Origin: Hyphomicrobiales bacterium
GTDB lineage: Bacteria > Pseudomonadota > Alphaproteobacteria > Rhizobiales > Rhizobiaceae
Length of the DNA: 64,000 bases
Direction of reading: 5' to 3'
Assembly (NCBI GenBank): GCA_900468805.1
Contig: UEIF01000048.1
Span: forward strand, 1-64,000
The notes beneath the pieces were generated by a model, which did not search any database, was not told the DNA's origin, and worked only from the letters and a program-made list of their open reading frames with translations. The position numbers were made by a program, and so were the translations under genes. The stretch's first letter is position 1. Each line of letters starts with the position of its first letter. Shown here in pieces: positions 17,227-26,160 of this stretch.

Positions 17227-19086
17227 TCACTTCTTGTCGATGATTAAGTTTCGGTCGACGACCAATTCGGCTGCGAGCCGCATGAGGTTAGACTTGTCTT
17301 TGCTGAGAAGTTCCTTCGTTGCCCTGAATTCACGCGCAAGGATACCGTCGACCTCGGGGCGAAGCTCGGGTGCTGGTACAAAAGATTCGTCAACACGGTT
17401 CGCTCCGAACTGATAGCGGAGGCTTTTCCCCAGGCCATAGCTTCCGACCAGCCGATACGCCAGCCGAGTGGCCTGGTCGAGGTCGCTCCCCTCAACGCCG
17501 CCGGCGCCAATCGACCGATTGCCAAACGCAACTTCCTCGGCCGCGGCGCCGCCGAGCATCATACGAATCTTTGCCAGCAAATCCTTTTCGGTCGGAAGTG
17601 CATCATTACGCATTTTGTAGTGCAGCCTGCCGCCGTCCTGCACGGGTTGGCCTTCGATCATATGGGATTCGACCCTGATGCTGATCACCTCCGCAACTCC
17701 GGATGCCATGGTCATAAGCGCATGACCAACCTCATGTACGCAGATGCGATGAATCACGGTTTCTGGAAGGGGGATCTGTGCAGGAAGGGACACCTTGATG
17801 TCCTGAATGCTTACGGCTCCCTGGCGAATCCTTGCTGCACGCTTCGCCGCACGCGCCAATCTTTCGAGGTCGGCAGGCGTCGCGAGTCTTAGTTTGTCCG
17901 TAACTTCACGCAGTTCCTTTGCCGATATCGAGTGGTTGAAATGATAGGCCAAGATCTCGGCGCGCTCCTCATCCTCTGGAAGACCGAGGTAGACGTGCTT
18001 CTCCAGGCGCCCGGACCTCAGGATTGCGTTGTCAATCAGGTGCCCGTAGTTGGTCGCTCCGACGATGATTGTTCCAGGCTGCTCGAGTGCATGCGTCGTC
18101 AAATCGAGAAACCTGCCGATCACGTTGCCTTCGTAGAACGCGTGGTCTCCGCGCATCGCCGCGCGGTCGCCGATCGCGTCCAGTTCGTCTACGAGTAGAA
18201 CCGCGCCTCGACGGGATGTTGCGTCGGCAAAAGACGCGGACATTGCGGCAAGCATGTCGCCTAAATAACCCTTGTTGGACCCTTGCCAGGCGCCGACCGA
18301 CGTCGAAATGAGGTCGAATCCCAGTTCGTTCGCGAGTGCATTCGCGAACAAGGTCTTGCCAGTTCCAGGCGGCCCGACGAGCAGCACCCCTCTGTCGACG
18401 TCCGACCAGGGAAGCTTGTCCTCCCGCCAGTCCGCCACGTCCTGCTTTATTGCGCCGACCCAGTCGCGAGCGGGCCCATATCCCGGAAGATCTGAAAGCT
18501 TAGGAGAACGAACCGGCGCCGAGACGGGCTCCGTCAGCGTGGCCAAATCCAACCCTTTCAAAAACTTCCTTGCTGTGAGGCCAATCACTATTTCCGCCGA
18601 TTTCTGTGCGATTGCTTGTGCAAACCGCATGTCGATGTTCTCGACGCCGAGAACCTTTCGCGCAGCAACGATGTGTCTGGCGGTCGGCGCGCTCACCCTC
18701 ACGATCACATCTGCGGCCAACTGAAGCGCATGCCTTACGCCGTCCAGCGACGTCGCAAGGTAGATAACCTGATGCTCGGGCCGCAAAACTATAAAGTCCT
18801 CGACACCTTTCCCTGTCGTACGGCGCGGCGCCTCCCCAATAATGTGTACCGGCCGGCGGAAGTCGTCATAGTACGAACGGTCCCCACCGCCGGTCATAAG
18901 GAGCATCGCTGCCGATTTCGCGTGCCAGATCCATTCCTTGTCGACGAGGCAGACCATGATGCCCGAAGCGTTGTTCTTGAACTGCTCCGTCCCAGGAAGC
19001 GCCTGCCGAAGAGCGCACAGCATAAGGAACTTCCCAACGTTTCTGCTGGTCTCCAGAAAGGCGGCGCTGTCGAAATGGTGGTACAT
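17227..19086 (-). CDS. soluble FtsH-like AAA+ zinc metalloprotease (M41)
   Basis: 619 aa from ATG 19086, with GGAGGT just upstream. Walker A is GPPGTGKT (238-245), Walker B LLVDELD (297-303), sensor-1 GATN (343-346) and the arginine finger region RSGR (357-360). The C-terminal M41 peptidase has HEVGH at 451-455, and the acidic third zinc ligand probably lies in EGSDLDQATRLAYRL. Unlike true FtsH there is no transmembrane segment; residues 1-190 are a soluble N-terminal domain I cannot name. It should unfold and degrade chosen proteins in the cytosol. It is divergent from an XRE regulator, with a perfect palindrome between them. Confidence 0.85.
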   Translation of the reverse strand: MYHHFDSAAFLETSRNVGKFLMLCALRQALPGTEQFKNNASGIMVCLVDKEWIWHAKSAAMLLMTGGGDRSYYDDFRRPVHIIGEAPRRTTGKGVEDFIVLRPEHQVIYLATSLDGVRHALQLAADVIVRVSAPTARHIVAARKVLGVENIDMRFAQAIAQKSAEIVIGLTARKFLKGLDLATLTEPVSAPVRSPKLSDLPGYGPARDWVGAIKQDVADWREDKLPWSDVDRGVLLVGPPGTGKTLFANALANELGFDLISTSVGAWQGSNKGYLGDMLAAMSASFADATSRRGAVLLVDELDAIGDRAAMRGDHAFYEGNVIGRFLDLTTHALEQPGTIIVGATNYGHLIDNAILRSGRLEKHVYLGLPEDEERAEILAYHFNHSISAKELREVTDKLRLATPADLERLARAAKRAARIRQGAVSIQDIKVSLPAQIPLPETVIHRICVHEVGHALMTMASGVAEVISIRVESHMIEGQPVQDGGRLHYKMRNDALPTEKDLLAKIRMMLGGAAAEEVAFGNRSIGAGGVEGSDLDQATRLAYRLVGSYGLGKSLRYQFGANRVDESFVPAPELRPEVDGILAREFRATKELLSKDKSNLMRLAAELVVDRNLIIDKK

Positions 19087-19190
19087 CAGGCCACCTCCAC
19101 CGGTTGGAACCGGCGCAAAAATGGCCGAGCGATTCGTGATGTTCCGATTGGCCGACAGATGACTGACAAAGGATTCAGCATGTTTATGAC

Positions 19191-19219
19191 TCCATTGGAT
19201 GCATCATGCATCCAATGGA
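19191..19219. promoter_or_regulatory. perfect 29-bp palindrome, likely operator
   Basis: Fourteen-base arms (TCCATTGGATGCAT and its exact complement) surround one central base. It lies in the 208-nt divergent region between the AAA+ protease (start 19086) and the XRE gene (start 19295). Such perfect symmetry next to an XRE gene strongly suggests the binding site of that regulator, controlling both genes. Confidence 0.72.
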
Positions 19220-19294
19220 CGGCGTCCAATTCTTGGCGTCAACATTTATTTCCATCAATTTGCGACGCCTGTGGATACATGGCATTGAATCCCT

Positions 19295-19663
19295 ATGCTG
19301 ATAGTGCCGCCAGAAATCCTAAAGGTCGCGAGAGAGTTCCTTGGCCTGAGCCAGGCGCAGGTCGAGAGGCACGCCGGAATTTCGCGAGCGACTATCCATA
19401 GGATCGAGAGGGGCGTTCGCGACCTACCGCAGTACGCGCTGCTCGTTCAACATTTCTATGAAGAATGCGGTATCGAGTTCGTTGCGCCGGCAGAGCAACG
19501 CGGCTGGGGTGTTTTCAATCGCAATATGCGTGGAAGAAAGCCGCAGCTTAACCGCCTGAAACCCTCTGCCAGCCCTCGAAGCGACCGGGCGGCGCCTGCC
19601 GCTACCGTCGGCAAGACGAAGCGGAATAGCAAACAGCGTGACCCAGAACCCAGCGAGAGCTGA
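19295..19663 (+). CDS. XRE-family transcriptional regulator
   Basis: 122 aa. The helix-turn-helix fills residues about 8-60: LGLSQAQVERHAGISRATIH, then RIERG. This is the compact XRE/Cro form seen in phage and toxin-antitoxin-like regulators. The tail is basic and disordered (MRGRKPQLNR onward), perhaps for DNA contact or a partner. No Shine-Dalgarno sequence precedes ATG 19295, so the mRNA may be leaderless. It is divergent from the FtsH-like protease, which may degrade it or be controlled by it through the palindrome at 19191. Confidence 0.8.
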   Translation: MLIVPPEILKVAREFLGLSQAQVERHAGISRATIHRIERGVRDLPQYALLVQHFYEECGIEFVAPAEQRGWGVFNRNMRGRKPQLNRLKPSASPRSDRAAPAATVGKTKRNSKQRDPEPSES

Positions 19664-20014
19664 TTTCGACGCACGCTACGTGGTCAAAGCGGCTCTGAAA
19701 ATCATCGAATTTTTGGAAAATTGCCGGGCTGTCGCCCGAAGTATTTGTTTTTTGTTCTTCGAATGGACGATGACCCTCCTCCAGTAGTAGCCACCGGAGT
19801 GCCATCTAAATTCGAAGAAAAGCGGTATCCGCCTGGTCGGCGGATGGCTTGGCATAAAGAGTCCTGATCTACTGTTTTACAGCCTATCGAGAGCTGTTCA
19901 GTGTTCAGTTTCCACAACGCACGCCGATGAATCGAAAAGGCCAATTGGTATTTTTACCAACTGGCCCCGCTCTCGAAAAAAGGAATTTCCCGTGAGGTAA
20001 CCCCTTGAAAAACC
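19664..20014. other. 350 nt without a gene at the island end
   Basis: No frame here has a ribosome binding site or family pattern. An 80-codon frame on the minus strand (19702-19944) is not supported. No clear terminator is seen. This is the last stretch of accessory DNA before the tRNA boundary. Confidence 0.45.
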
Positions 20015-20088
<74 letters not shown>

Positions 20089-20137
20089 TCACTGCCCTTC
20101 GAAGCATGGTCTGAACAAAATCGCAGATCCCGTATAA

Positions 20138-20195
<58 letters not shown>

Positions 20196-20200
20196 ACCTG

Positions 20201-20715
20201 CCGAAACGGCTTGCATCTGTTAGACTTTTCGGTTTTTGGACGCAAGGGAAAAATGCCGCCACGATCATAAAACGGAACTTGTCCAAGGGAATGTCTGCCG
20301 GGGAGCTTCTGGCCTGCCTCTTCAGCACCGCCTGGAGGCCTCTCAACCTGCCGATGAATGCCGAAAAAAGTCTGCGCAAAGCAGCAAAAATCCTTGCATA
20401 TGCCGGTGTGGCATGGAAATCCTCCCGCCCGTGAGCAATATCGTCCCAAGCTGGTCCGGGACTTTATCTAAATAATATACAGTTTCGGTTGTATTTTTTT
20501 GGCACTAAATTCTCAGTAAAATATTTCATCAATATTTCTGTCAATATCCCCGCTCAGGAGATGTAATTTATTTTGCGTTCAGCTGAATATGCCTGTGATC
20601 GAAGCTGATATGTGCGCTCTTTCCAATTTTTGATTGTTTGAAATTGAAATTTATTCGCAATTTTGCTGCTAAGCGTGTAAAGAAGAGAAATCGTGGAAAA
20701 GCATAGTTTGGGCTT
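20201..20715. other. about 0.5 kb without a recognisable gene
   Basis: A 93-codon plus-strand frame begins inside the tRNA remnant and has no ribosome binding site; minus-strand frames are no better. The second half is AT-rich (about 20460-20690), as often upstream of a promoter, and precedes the small gene at 20716. Confidence 0.45.
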
Positions 20716-20937
20716 ATGACGATCGACAACAACAGGCAGGATTGCCGGCAGACCCTTGCCGCCGCATTTAAGGCCCTTTCCGATGACGCTGTGAAAGCCG
20801 GCTGGTCGGAGTGCGACGTTGCCCTTGCGCTTGCGGAGCTTGCCGAAGCGCACGTGGCCGAGGTCGGCGCCAAGGTGATCGTCGAAGGCTTTAACCAGTC
20901 GCAGCTTTATGCAGCGAGCGCCCGGCTGAAATTCTGA
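20716..20937 (+). CDS. small conserved rhizobial-type protein (73 aa)
   Basis: 73 aa, mostly helical and acidic, with no membrane segment. The segment DDAVKAGWSECDVALALAEL resembles small proteins common in rhizobial genomes with no known function. ATG 20716 has only a weak upstream purine run. It stands alone, with an AT-rich region upstream. Confidence 0.6.
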   Translation: MTIDNNRQDCRQTLAAAFKALSDDAVKAGWSECDVALALAELAEAHVAEVGAKVIVEGFNQSQLYAASARLKF

Positions 20938-20965
20938 GACTGAAAGTCTGACTGGCCTTCAATCC

Positions 20966-21247
20966 TCATATCAACAGCCCGGCTGTCCTGGCAGCCATTA
21001 CGAAAGATGCCTGCGCTGCGCGCGGGCTTCTCAGCCTATCCATTGCATCAAGGCAGTGCTGGAGCGCGATGCGGTATTCGCGTCCGGGTTGCGCCGGCCA
21101 GCGTTTGAGATATTCCACGGCTTCCCAGGCGGTTGCGACAATGAAGCTGCTGCTTGGAGACTTGACCCTTACAGACGAGGGGAAGCGTTTTTCGCTCACG
21201 GCTCTCTCATTCCAATGTTCCAAACGGCCCCGTAACGCACGAGACAC
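20966..21247 (-). CDS. DUF982 family protein
   Basis: 93 aa from GTG 21247; another GTG at 21199 would shorten it by 16 residues and is equally possible. The pattern AWEAVEYLKRWPAQPGREYR, then a cysteine (HCLDAMD) and ASFVMAARTAGLLI at the end is the DUF982 signature, a family multiplied in Rhizobiales with no known role. It converges with the preceding small gene. Confidence 0.72.
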   Translation of the reverse strand: MSRALRGRLEHWNERAVSEKRFPSSVRVKSPSSSFIVATAWEAVEYLKRWPAQPGREYRIALQHCLDAMDRLRSPRAAQASFVMAARTAGLLI

Positions 21248-21381
21248 GAGATTGTTCCCGAGATTTTGATTGCACGGTTGCTAAAATTTTGGGCTACGCG
21301 CATAATGCGAATAAAGCTGGCAGGGAGGGCGTCGGCTGCGCAGCGATGATGCGTTGTGCCCTCTAAGGGAAATGTGGCGCG

Positions 21382-21594
21382 ATGTTGAAATCGTCAGTTC
21401 ACCCCCAGGATTTACCGCTCTTTTCGGAAGATATCGATTTGTTGTCGCAGGTTCTGAGCCAGGTTTGCGATGACAGCGGCATCGCTCCTCGCACGCCGGA
21501 GGCAGACCGCATCGGGGCGGCCCTCATCCAGCTTTACAGGCAAGGCGTGAAGGACAGCGGCAAGCTGACCGTTCTCGCAAAGACCTATCTCTGA
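21382..21594 (+). CDS. small conserved hypothetical protein (70 aa)
   Basis: 70 aa, soluble, with helical content (EDIDLLSQVLSQVCDDSGI, then EADRIGAALIQLYRQGVKD). This pattern is familiar from rhizobial genomes as an uncharacterised short protein. It starts at ATG 21382 and converges with the small membrane protein that ends at 21598. Confidence 0.62.
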   Translation: MLKSSVHPQDLPLFSEDIDLLSQVLSQVCDDSGIAPRTPEADRIGAALIQLYRQGVKDSGKLTVLAKTYL

Positions 21595-21597
21595 AAC

Positions 21598-21747
21598 TCA
21601 GTTCTGCTCGATCGAGACACCATTCTTGCCGATGCTCATCTCGATGCCTTCGGGTTTGCTTTCCTCATGGAATACATAAGCGCCGAGGCCGATGACCACG
21701 ACGACAAGCGCACCGATGACAAGATAAAGACTGCTGTTTCGATTCAA
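21598..21747 (-). CDS. small single-pass membrane protein (49 aa)
   Basis: 49 aa from TTG 21747. A single hydrophobic helix (LYLVIGALVVVVIGLGAYVF) follows a short basic N-terminus, and a short exposed tail (KPEGIEMSIGKNGVSIEQN) follows it. The coherent one-helix-plus-tail layout and rhizobial look support a real gene, although TTG is a rare start. Longer frames through this region are not coherent. Function unknown. Confidence 0.6.
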   Translation of the reverse strand: MNRNSSLYLVIGALVVVVIGLGAYVFHEESKPEGIEMSIGKNGVSIEQN

Positions 21748-21808
21748 GACAGGCCACCCCAACACGTTGACAGGACAGCCAAAACGCCTGGGGCGGCGCT
21801 TGGTTCCG

Positions 21809-22102
21809 TCAATCGTCGTTGGCGGCGTTGAGGTTTTCCGGCCTGATGCCGTCATCGCTGGAACTGCGGGCGCGCAAGCGTATGCCAGGGCCGCCTTCAT
21901 CCTGATTGCCGCTGGCGATGAAGATGATGCCGTGGGCTTCCAGCGTGTTGCGCACGTCGATCGTGGCTCGCGTCTCGCCTGCCCATTCACCGTTTTCCAG
22001 CGCCTGGACTGTTTCGATGGAAAGCCCTGCATGAGCGGCGAGGTCCTCGATGCTCATGCCGATCATGGCGCGTGCGCCGCGTATCTGTGTCCCTGTAATC
22101 AT
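21809..22102 (-). CDS. XRE-type HTH regulator
   Basis: 97 aa. The helix-turn-helix covers about 5-58: IRGARAMIGMSIEDLAAHAG, LSIETVQALENGEW, then DVRNTLEAHGIIFI, the usual short rhizobial XRE layout. Its ATG overlaps the stop of the polymerase gene by 4 nt, so it is read as the last gene of the polysaccharide operon and may regulate it. Confidence 0.72.
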   Translation of the reverse strand: MITGTQIRGARAMIGMSIEDLAAHAGLSIETVQALENGEWAGETRATIDVRNTLEAHGIIFIASGNQDEGGPGIRLRARSSSDDGIRPENLNAANDD

Positions 22103-23373
22103 GCCGGAAATCTAACGCTTTTGTCGAACTTCTCAAGTGTTTGTGAGCGGACTGAACGCTTGTGGCGAACTTCAAGCGCCGCGCAGCCCCAGACGATGCC
22201 GAATAACAGGTAAACGTGCCGCCAATGGTCGATGTCGATCACGTTGCCGATCGCTGCATGGCCGAGAATGGAGATCCAGGCGACCATGAGGAAAGGCTGC
22301 CATGGCCGGTCGAGCAGCATGCTTCGGAAACCTAGATAGATTGTCCAGCACAGCATGCCGACATAACTGATGAAGCCCAGCCAGCCGTAGGTGGTCAGCG
22401 ATTTCAGCCAGATATTGTGCTCGTCTTCCGGAAACATCGTGCCGAAGACCAGCGGCCCTATGCCGAGCGGCCTTTCCATCATCATCTGGAAGCCGATGCG
22501 ATGGCGGTCGAAACGGCCGAGATGCTCGCCGTCATATTGTTGCACGAGCTGGGCGCGGGCGGAAAAGAGCTGGCTGACCTTGGGAACCTGCAGCGCGACC
22601 AGCAGCGAGGCCGCCATCAGGATGATCGCGCCCAGCGAGAGGATCAGCACCCGCAGCCGGAAGGCGCCGCTGCGTTCCTTCAGCAGCATGACGAAGATCA
22701 ACACCGCCACGGCAAAGGCGAAGAGACCCCAAGCCGCGCGCGAGAAGGAGAGGAAGACGCCGAGCGCCAGGATGAGCAGCGCTCCCGCCTTGATCGGCGA
22801 GCTTCTGAGATTCCCGGCGAGAATGCCGTGGACGAGGTAAAGCGCCGGCGGCACGAGGAAGGGGCCGAAAACGTTCGGATCCTGGAAGGCGCCCTTGGCG
22901 CGGTCGTAAAGCGTGAAGACTTCAGAGCCCGGAAAGGCATGGAAATAGCCGAGAATGCCGAGCAGGGACGTGATAACAGCCGCAAAGCTCCAGGCATTGA
23001 AGATCAGCGGCAGCCGCTTGTGGCTGTCTTCGATGATCGCGGCATAGAAGATGGAGGTCAGCGCCAGGAAAGTGGAGACGGCAACATACATTGGGCCGGT
23101 CGCCAGATCCCGCATCTGGGTGAGCGACAGCATGCCGCCGATGTTGAAGGTCAGGAGCAGCGCCATCAGCGGCGCGGTGGTGCGGGATATTTTCAGGCCG
23201 AGGATGAACCAGAGGCCGATCAGCCCTGCCATCCACAATTCATAAGGCGCAGGCTCGTCGATGACGAAGCCGGAGAGAAAGACCCCGAATGCGACCGCCG
23301 CCGAGCCGATGAGGCGCAGCGTCAGCCGTTGCGGCTGGGCCACGCGCACACGGGTGGCGTCGATCGCGCTCAA
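22099..23373 (-). CDS. O-antigen ligase/polymerase (Wzy/ExoQ-like)
   Basis: 424 aa, with about ten to twelve hydrophobic helices and a large periplasmic loop near 255-320 (RFDRHRIGFQMMMERPLGIG), the pattern of the Wzy_C/O-antigen ligase fold. It would polymerise lipid-linked repeat units in the inner membrane. Its start overlaps the stop of the phosphotransferase gene (ATGA), showing coupled expression. It resembles the polymerase of unipolar polysaccharide/glucomannan loci, but the polymer cannot be read from sequence. Confidence 0.8.
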   Translation of the reverse strand: MSAIDATRVRVAQPQRLTLRLIGSAAVAFGVFLSGFVIDEPAPYELWMAGLIGLWFILGLKISRTTAPLMALLLTFNIGGMLSLTQMRDLATGPMYVAVSTFLALTSIFYAAIIEDSHKRLPLIFNAWSFAAVITSLLGILGYFHAFPGSEVFTLYDRAKGAFQDPNVFGPFLVPPALYLVHGILAGNLRSSPIKAGALLILALGVFLSFSRAAWGLFAFAVAVLIFVMLLKERSGAFRLRVLILSLGAIILMAASLLVALQVPKVSQLFSARAQLVQQYDGEHLGRFDRHRIGFQMMMERPLGIGPLVFGTMFPEDEHNIWLKSLTTYGWLGFISYVGMLCWTIYLGFRSMLLDRPWQPFLMVAWISILGHAAIGNVIDIDHWRHVYLLFGIVWGCAALEVRHKRSVRSQTLEKFDKSVRFPA

Positions 23374-24932
23374 TAGGCGTTTTCCGTGTTGAGCAGCCGG
23401 ACCGGCGTCAGGAACAGGATCTTGAGGTCGAACCAGAGCGACCAGTTCTCGATGTAATAGAGGTCGTAGGCCGTGCGGAATTTGATCTTCTCATCATTGT
23501 CCACTTCGCCGCGCCAGCCATTGATCTGCGCCCATCCGGTGACGCCGGGCTTGACGCGGTGGCGTGCGAAATAGCCATCGACAATATCGGCGAAAGCGCG
23601 GTCGTGCGCCTGGGCAAGCACGGCGTGCGGACGCGGGCCGACCAGCGAAAGCTCGCCCTTCAGCACGTTGAAGAGCTGTGGCAACTCGTCGATCGAGGTC
23701 TTGCGGATGAAGCGGCCGACACGGGTGACGCGCGGATCGCCCTTGGTGACGGCTGCCTTTGCCGTCGGATCACTCATGTTGGTGTACATGGAGCGGAACT
23801 TGAAGACATTGATGACTTCATTGTTGAAGCCGTGACGCTTCTGCTTGAAGAAGACCGGTCCTTCCGAAGTCGCCTTCACGGCAATCGCTGTCGCCACCAT
23901 GACAGGCCAGAGCAGGCAGAGCGCGACGATGGTGAAGAAGATATCGAACACGCGCTTGGCGACGGAATCCCAGTCGCGGATCGGCTTCTTGAAGATGTCG
24001 AGCATCGGTACCGAGCCGACATGCGAATAGGCACGCGGGCGGAAGCGCAGGCGATTGGCGTGTGCGGCAAGCCGAATATCGACCGGAAGCACCCAGAGCT
24101 TCTTCAAAAGCGCGAAGATGCGCGCCTCCGCGGACAGTGGCAGTGCGATGATCAGCATATCGATGCGCGTCATGCGCACGAATTCAACGAGTTCGCTCAC
24201 CGTGCCGAGCTTCGGATAGCCGGCGACCATGATCGGCGAGCGCTTCTCGCCACGGTCGTCGAAGATGCCGCATATACGGATGTCGTTATCCGCCTGCTGC
24301 TCCAGCATCCGGATCAGTTCCTTGGCCGGCTCGCCGCCGCCGACGATGACGGCGCGGCGCTCCATGATGCCGTTGCGTGCCCAGTTCCGCACGCCCTGCG
24401 CCACGAGGAAACGCTCGATGACCAGGAAGAGCGCGCCCGCAATAAACCAGATGCCGTAGGATTCCGTGGTCTCGGCGCTCAGACCGCGCAAGAGTGAGCA
24501 AGCGCCTGTTATCAGCACGAAGACGATGGCGAATGCTGCGAAGGCGCGCGGCAAATACCGCACGCGGGCTCTGAGAGCCGGAATGGAATAGGTATCGGCC
24601 ACCTGAAGCGCTACCACGGTCAATGCCGAAATGATCGCCGCCATGACAGCCCGCATCAGGATACTGTCGCTGCCGTCGCCGGGTGCGAAATAAAAGGCGA
24701 CAAGGCCGATGACGAACTGTGTCAGGAATTCCAGCAGCCGCAACTGGCCGATGATGATGACAGGCGAAGAGGTTCCATCACGGAATTGCTCTGCGATCTG
24801 ACGGGCATAGGAATTGATGGGCGGCGTCTCGCCGTCCGCATGCGTAGAGGCGTCGCCGCGCGTCTCCGTATCAGAGACCTGCTTGCGCAGGGCTTCCACG
24901 TCGAACTGTCCGCTCTTTTCCAGCTTGTTCAT
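23370..24932 (-). CDS. polyprenyl-phosphate glycosyl-1-phosphate transferase (UppE/WcaJ-like)
   Basis: 520 aa. The N-terminus (about 1-80) is cytosolic, hydrophobic segments follow to about 170, then a Rossmann-like middle. The C-terminal 200 residues are the bacterial sugar transferase domain: KQKRHGFNN, FKFRSM, RKTSIDELPQLFNVLKGELS and VKPGVTGWAQINGWRGE. It starts the repeat unit by moving a sugar-1-phosphate to undecaprenyl phosphate. It is full-length like WcaJ, not the short ExoY/PssA form. In Agrobacterium the comparable gene is uppE; that match rests on context and memory. Confidence 0.85.
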   Translation of the reverse strand: MNKLEKSGQFDVEALRKQVSDTETRGDASTHADGETPPINSYARQIAEQFRDGTSSPVIIIGQLRLLEFLTQFVIGLVAFYFAPGDGSDSILMRAVMAAIISALTVVALQVADTYSIPALRARVRYLPRAFAAFAIVFVLITGACSLLRGLSAETTESYGIWFIAGALFLVIERFLVAQGVRNWARNGIMERRAVIVGGGEPAKELIRMLEQQADNDIRICGIFDDRGEKRSPIMVAGYPKLGTVSELVEFVRMTRIDMLIIALPLSAEARIFALLKKLWVLPVDIRLAAHANRLRFRPRAYSHVGSVPMLDIFKKPIRDWDSVAKRVFDIFFTIVALCLLWPVMVATAIAVKATSEGPVFFKQKRHGFNNEVINVFKFRSMYTNMSDPTAKAAVTKGDPRVTRVGRFIRKTSIDELPQLFNVLKGELSLVGPRPHAVLAQAHDRAFADIVDGYFARHRVKPGVTGWAQINGWRGEVDNDEKIKFRTAYDLYYIENWSLWFDLKILFLTPVRLLNTENAY

Positions 24933-24987
24933 GGGGCTTCATCGCTCGTTGATGTGAGCGGGATAACAGAAAGCCCCTAAGAAACTT

Positions 24988-26157
24988 TTACGAGGCGGCC
25001 TGAATTGCCTGTCCCGCAGCGGGATTGACGAGCTCGCTATAGAGTTTCAGGACCTCATGGGCCATGACCGGTGCGGAAAAGACGGACTTGACCGTGTCGG
25101 GAGAAGGCATGACCTTGTCGTGCCAGTCGGGCACTGTCAGTGCTTCCGCCATCACCCGCGCCAGATCGTCGGAATCTCCGGGTGTAACCAGTGCGGGACT
25201 ATCTGCGCCAAGCACCTCTGGAATGCCGCCGACGCGCGAGGCGATGACCGTCTTGCCGGCGCCGAGCCCTTCCAGAACGATGTAGGGCATGGCTTCGGCG
25301 CGAGAGGGAACGACGAGATTCTGCGCCATGGAGAAGGCGTCCTTGACGCGCATCGCCGGCAGCATGCCGATGCGCTTGCCGAGGCCACGCTCCACCATCA
25401 TCTCGCGGTAGCGGTCGCGCTCCGGCCCGTCGCCGATCATCAGCGCCGAAAGCGGCCGGCCGAGCAGGCGCTCGGTCTTGGCGAAGGCATCGATGAAGAG
25501 ATCCGGGCCTTTGAGGTCGCGCAGCATGCCGACATAGATGAAGTGAACCGCATCGGAGCGGGTCGGAATGTCGGAAAAATCCCGCACGCCGATGCCGTTA
25601 TAGATCAGCCGGTTCTTGACTCTCGGCCGACCCACCTTGCTCGCATAGGTCTGCCGCTCGTATTCGCAGATGAAGACCAGCGCATCGGTGAAATATTCCT
25701 GCAGCCGCTCCATGCGCAGCACGAACTGGCCGAGCAGGGAGGCGCGGGAATAATGCAGGCTTCCGCCATGCGCGGTATAGAGGCGGGCTACGCGATACCT
25801 GTTGACCCGCAGGGCTGAGCCGGCAAGCCGCGCGAGCACACCGCCCTTGGCGCCGTGCCCATGCAGCACATCCGGCCGCAAGCTCCTGATTTCCTTGAAT
25901 GTGTTCCAGAGCACCATGGCATCGGACGGGCTGATGGAGCGCCGTATCGGAACGCGCGTCAGGCCGAGCGAAAGATAAGGACGGATATCGTCGAAGAGAC
26001 GGTCCTCATATTCGCCGCCGGTCGAGCTGTCGCAGATGATGCCGATTTCGTGACCCGCCCGGCTATGTTCCTCCACGAGATCGCGGACATGACGGAAAAT
26101 TCCGCCGACCGGCGATCTGAAGCAATGGAGGATACGGAGAGGCCTCTGCTCTGCCAT
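24988..26157 (-). CDS. GT4-family glycosyltransferase
   Basis: 389 aa with the GT-B fold. The N-terminus has HCFRSPVGGIFRHVRDLVEE, and the donor-binding half has PSRAEAMPYIVLEGLGAGKT, the EX7E motif of GT4 enzymes, followed by VIASRVGGIPEV. It adds a sugar to the lipid-linked unit on the cytosolic side. Only 3 nt separate it from the export lipoprotein gene upstream; the next gene (phosphotransferase) begins 55 nt after its stop. Confidence 0.85.
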   Translation of the reverse strand: MAEQRPLRILHCFRSPVGGIFRHVRDLVEEHSRAGHEIGIICDSSTGGEYEDRLFDDIRPYLSLGLTRVPIRRSISPSDAMVLWNTFKEIRSLRPDVLHGHGAKGGVLARLAGSALRVNRYRVARLYTAHGGSLHYSRASLLGQFVLRMERLQEYFTDALVFICEYERQTYASKVGRPRVKNRLIYNGIGVRDFSDIPTRSDAVHFIYVGMLRDLKGPDLFIDAFAKTERLLGRPLSALMIGDGPERDRYREMMVERGLGKRIGMLPAMRVKDAFSMAQNLVVPSRAEAMPYIVLEGLGAGKTVIASRVGGIPEVLGADSPALVTPGDSDDLARVMAEALTVPDWHDKVMPSPDTVKSVFSAPVMAHEVLKLYSELVNPAAGQAIQAAS

Positions 26158-26160
26158 CGA

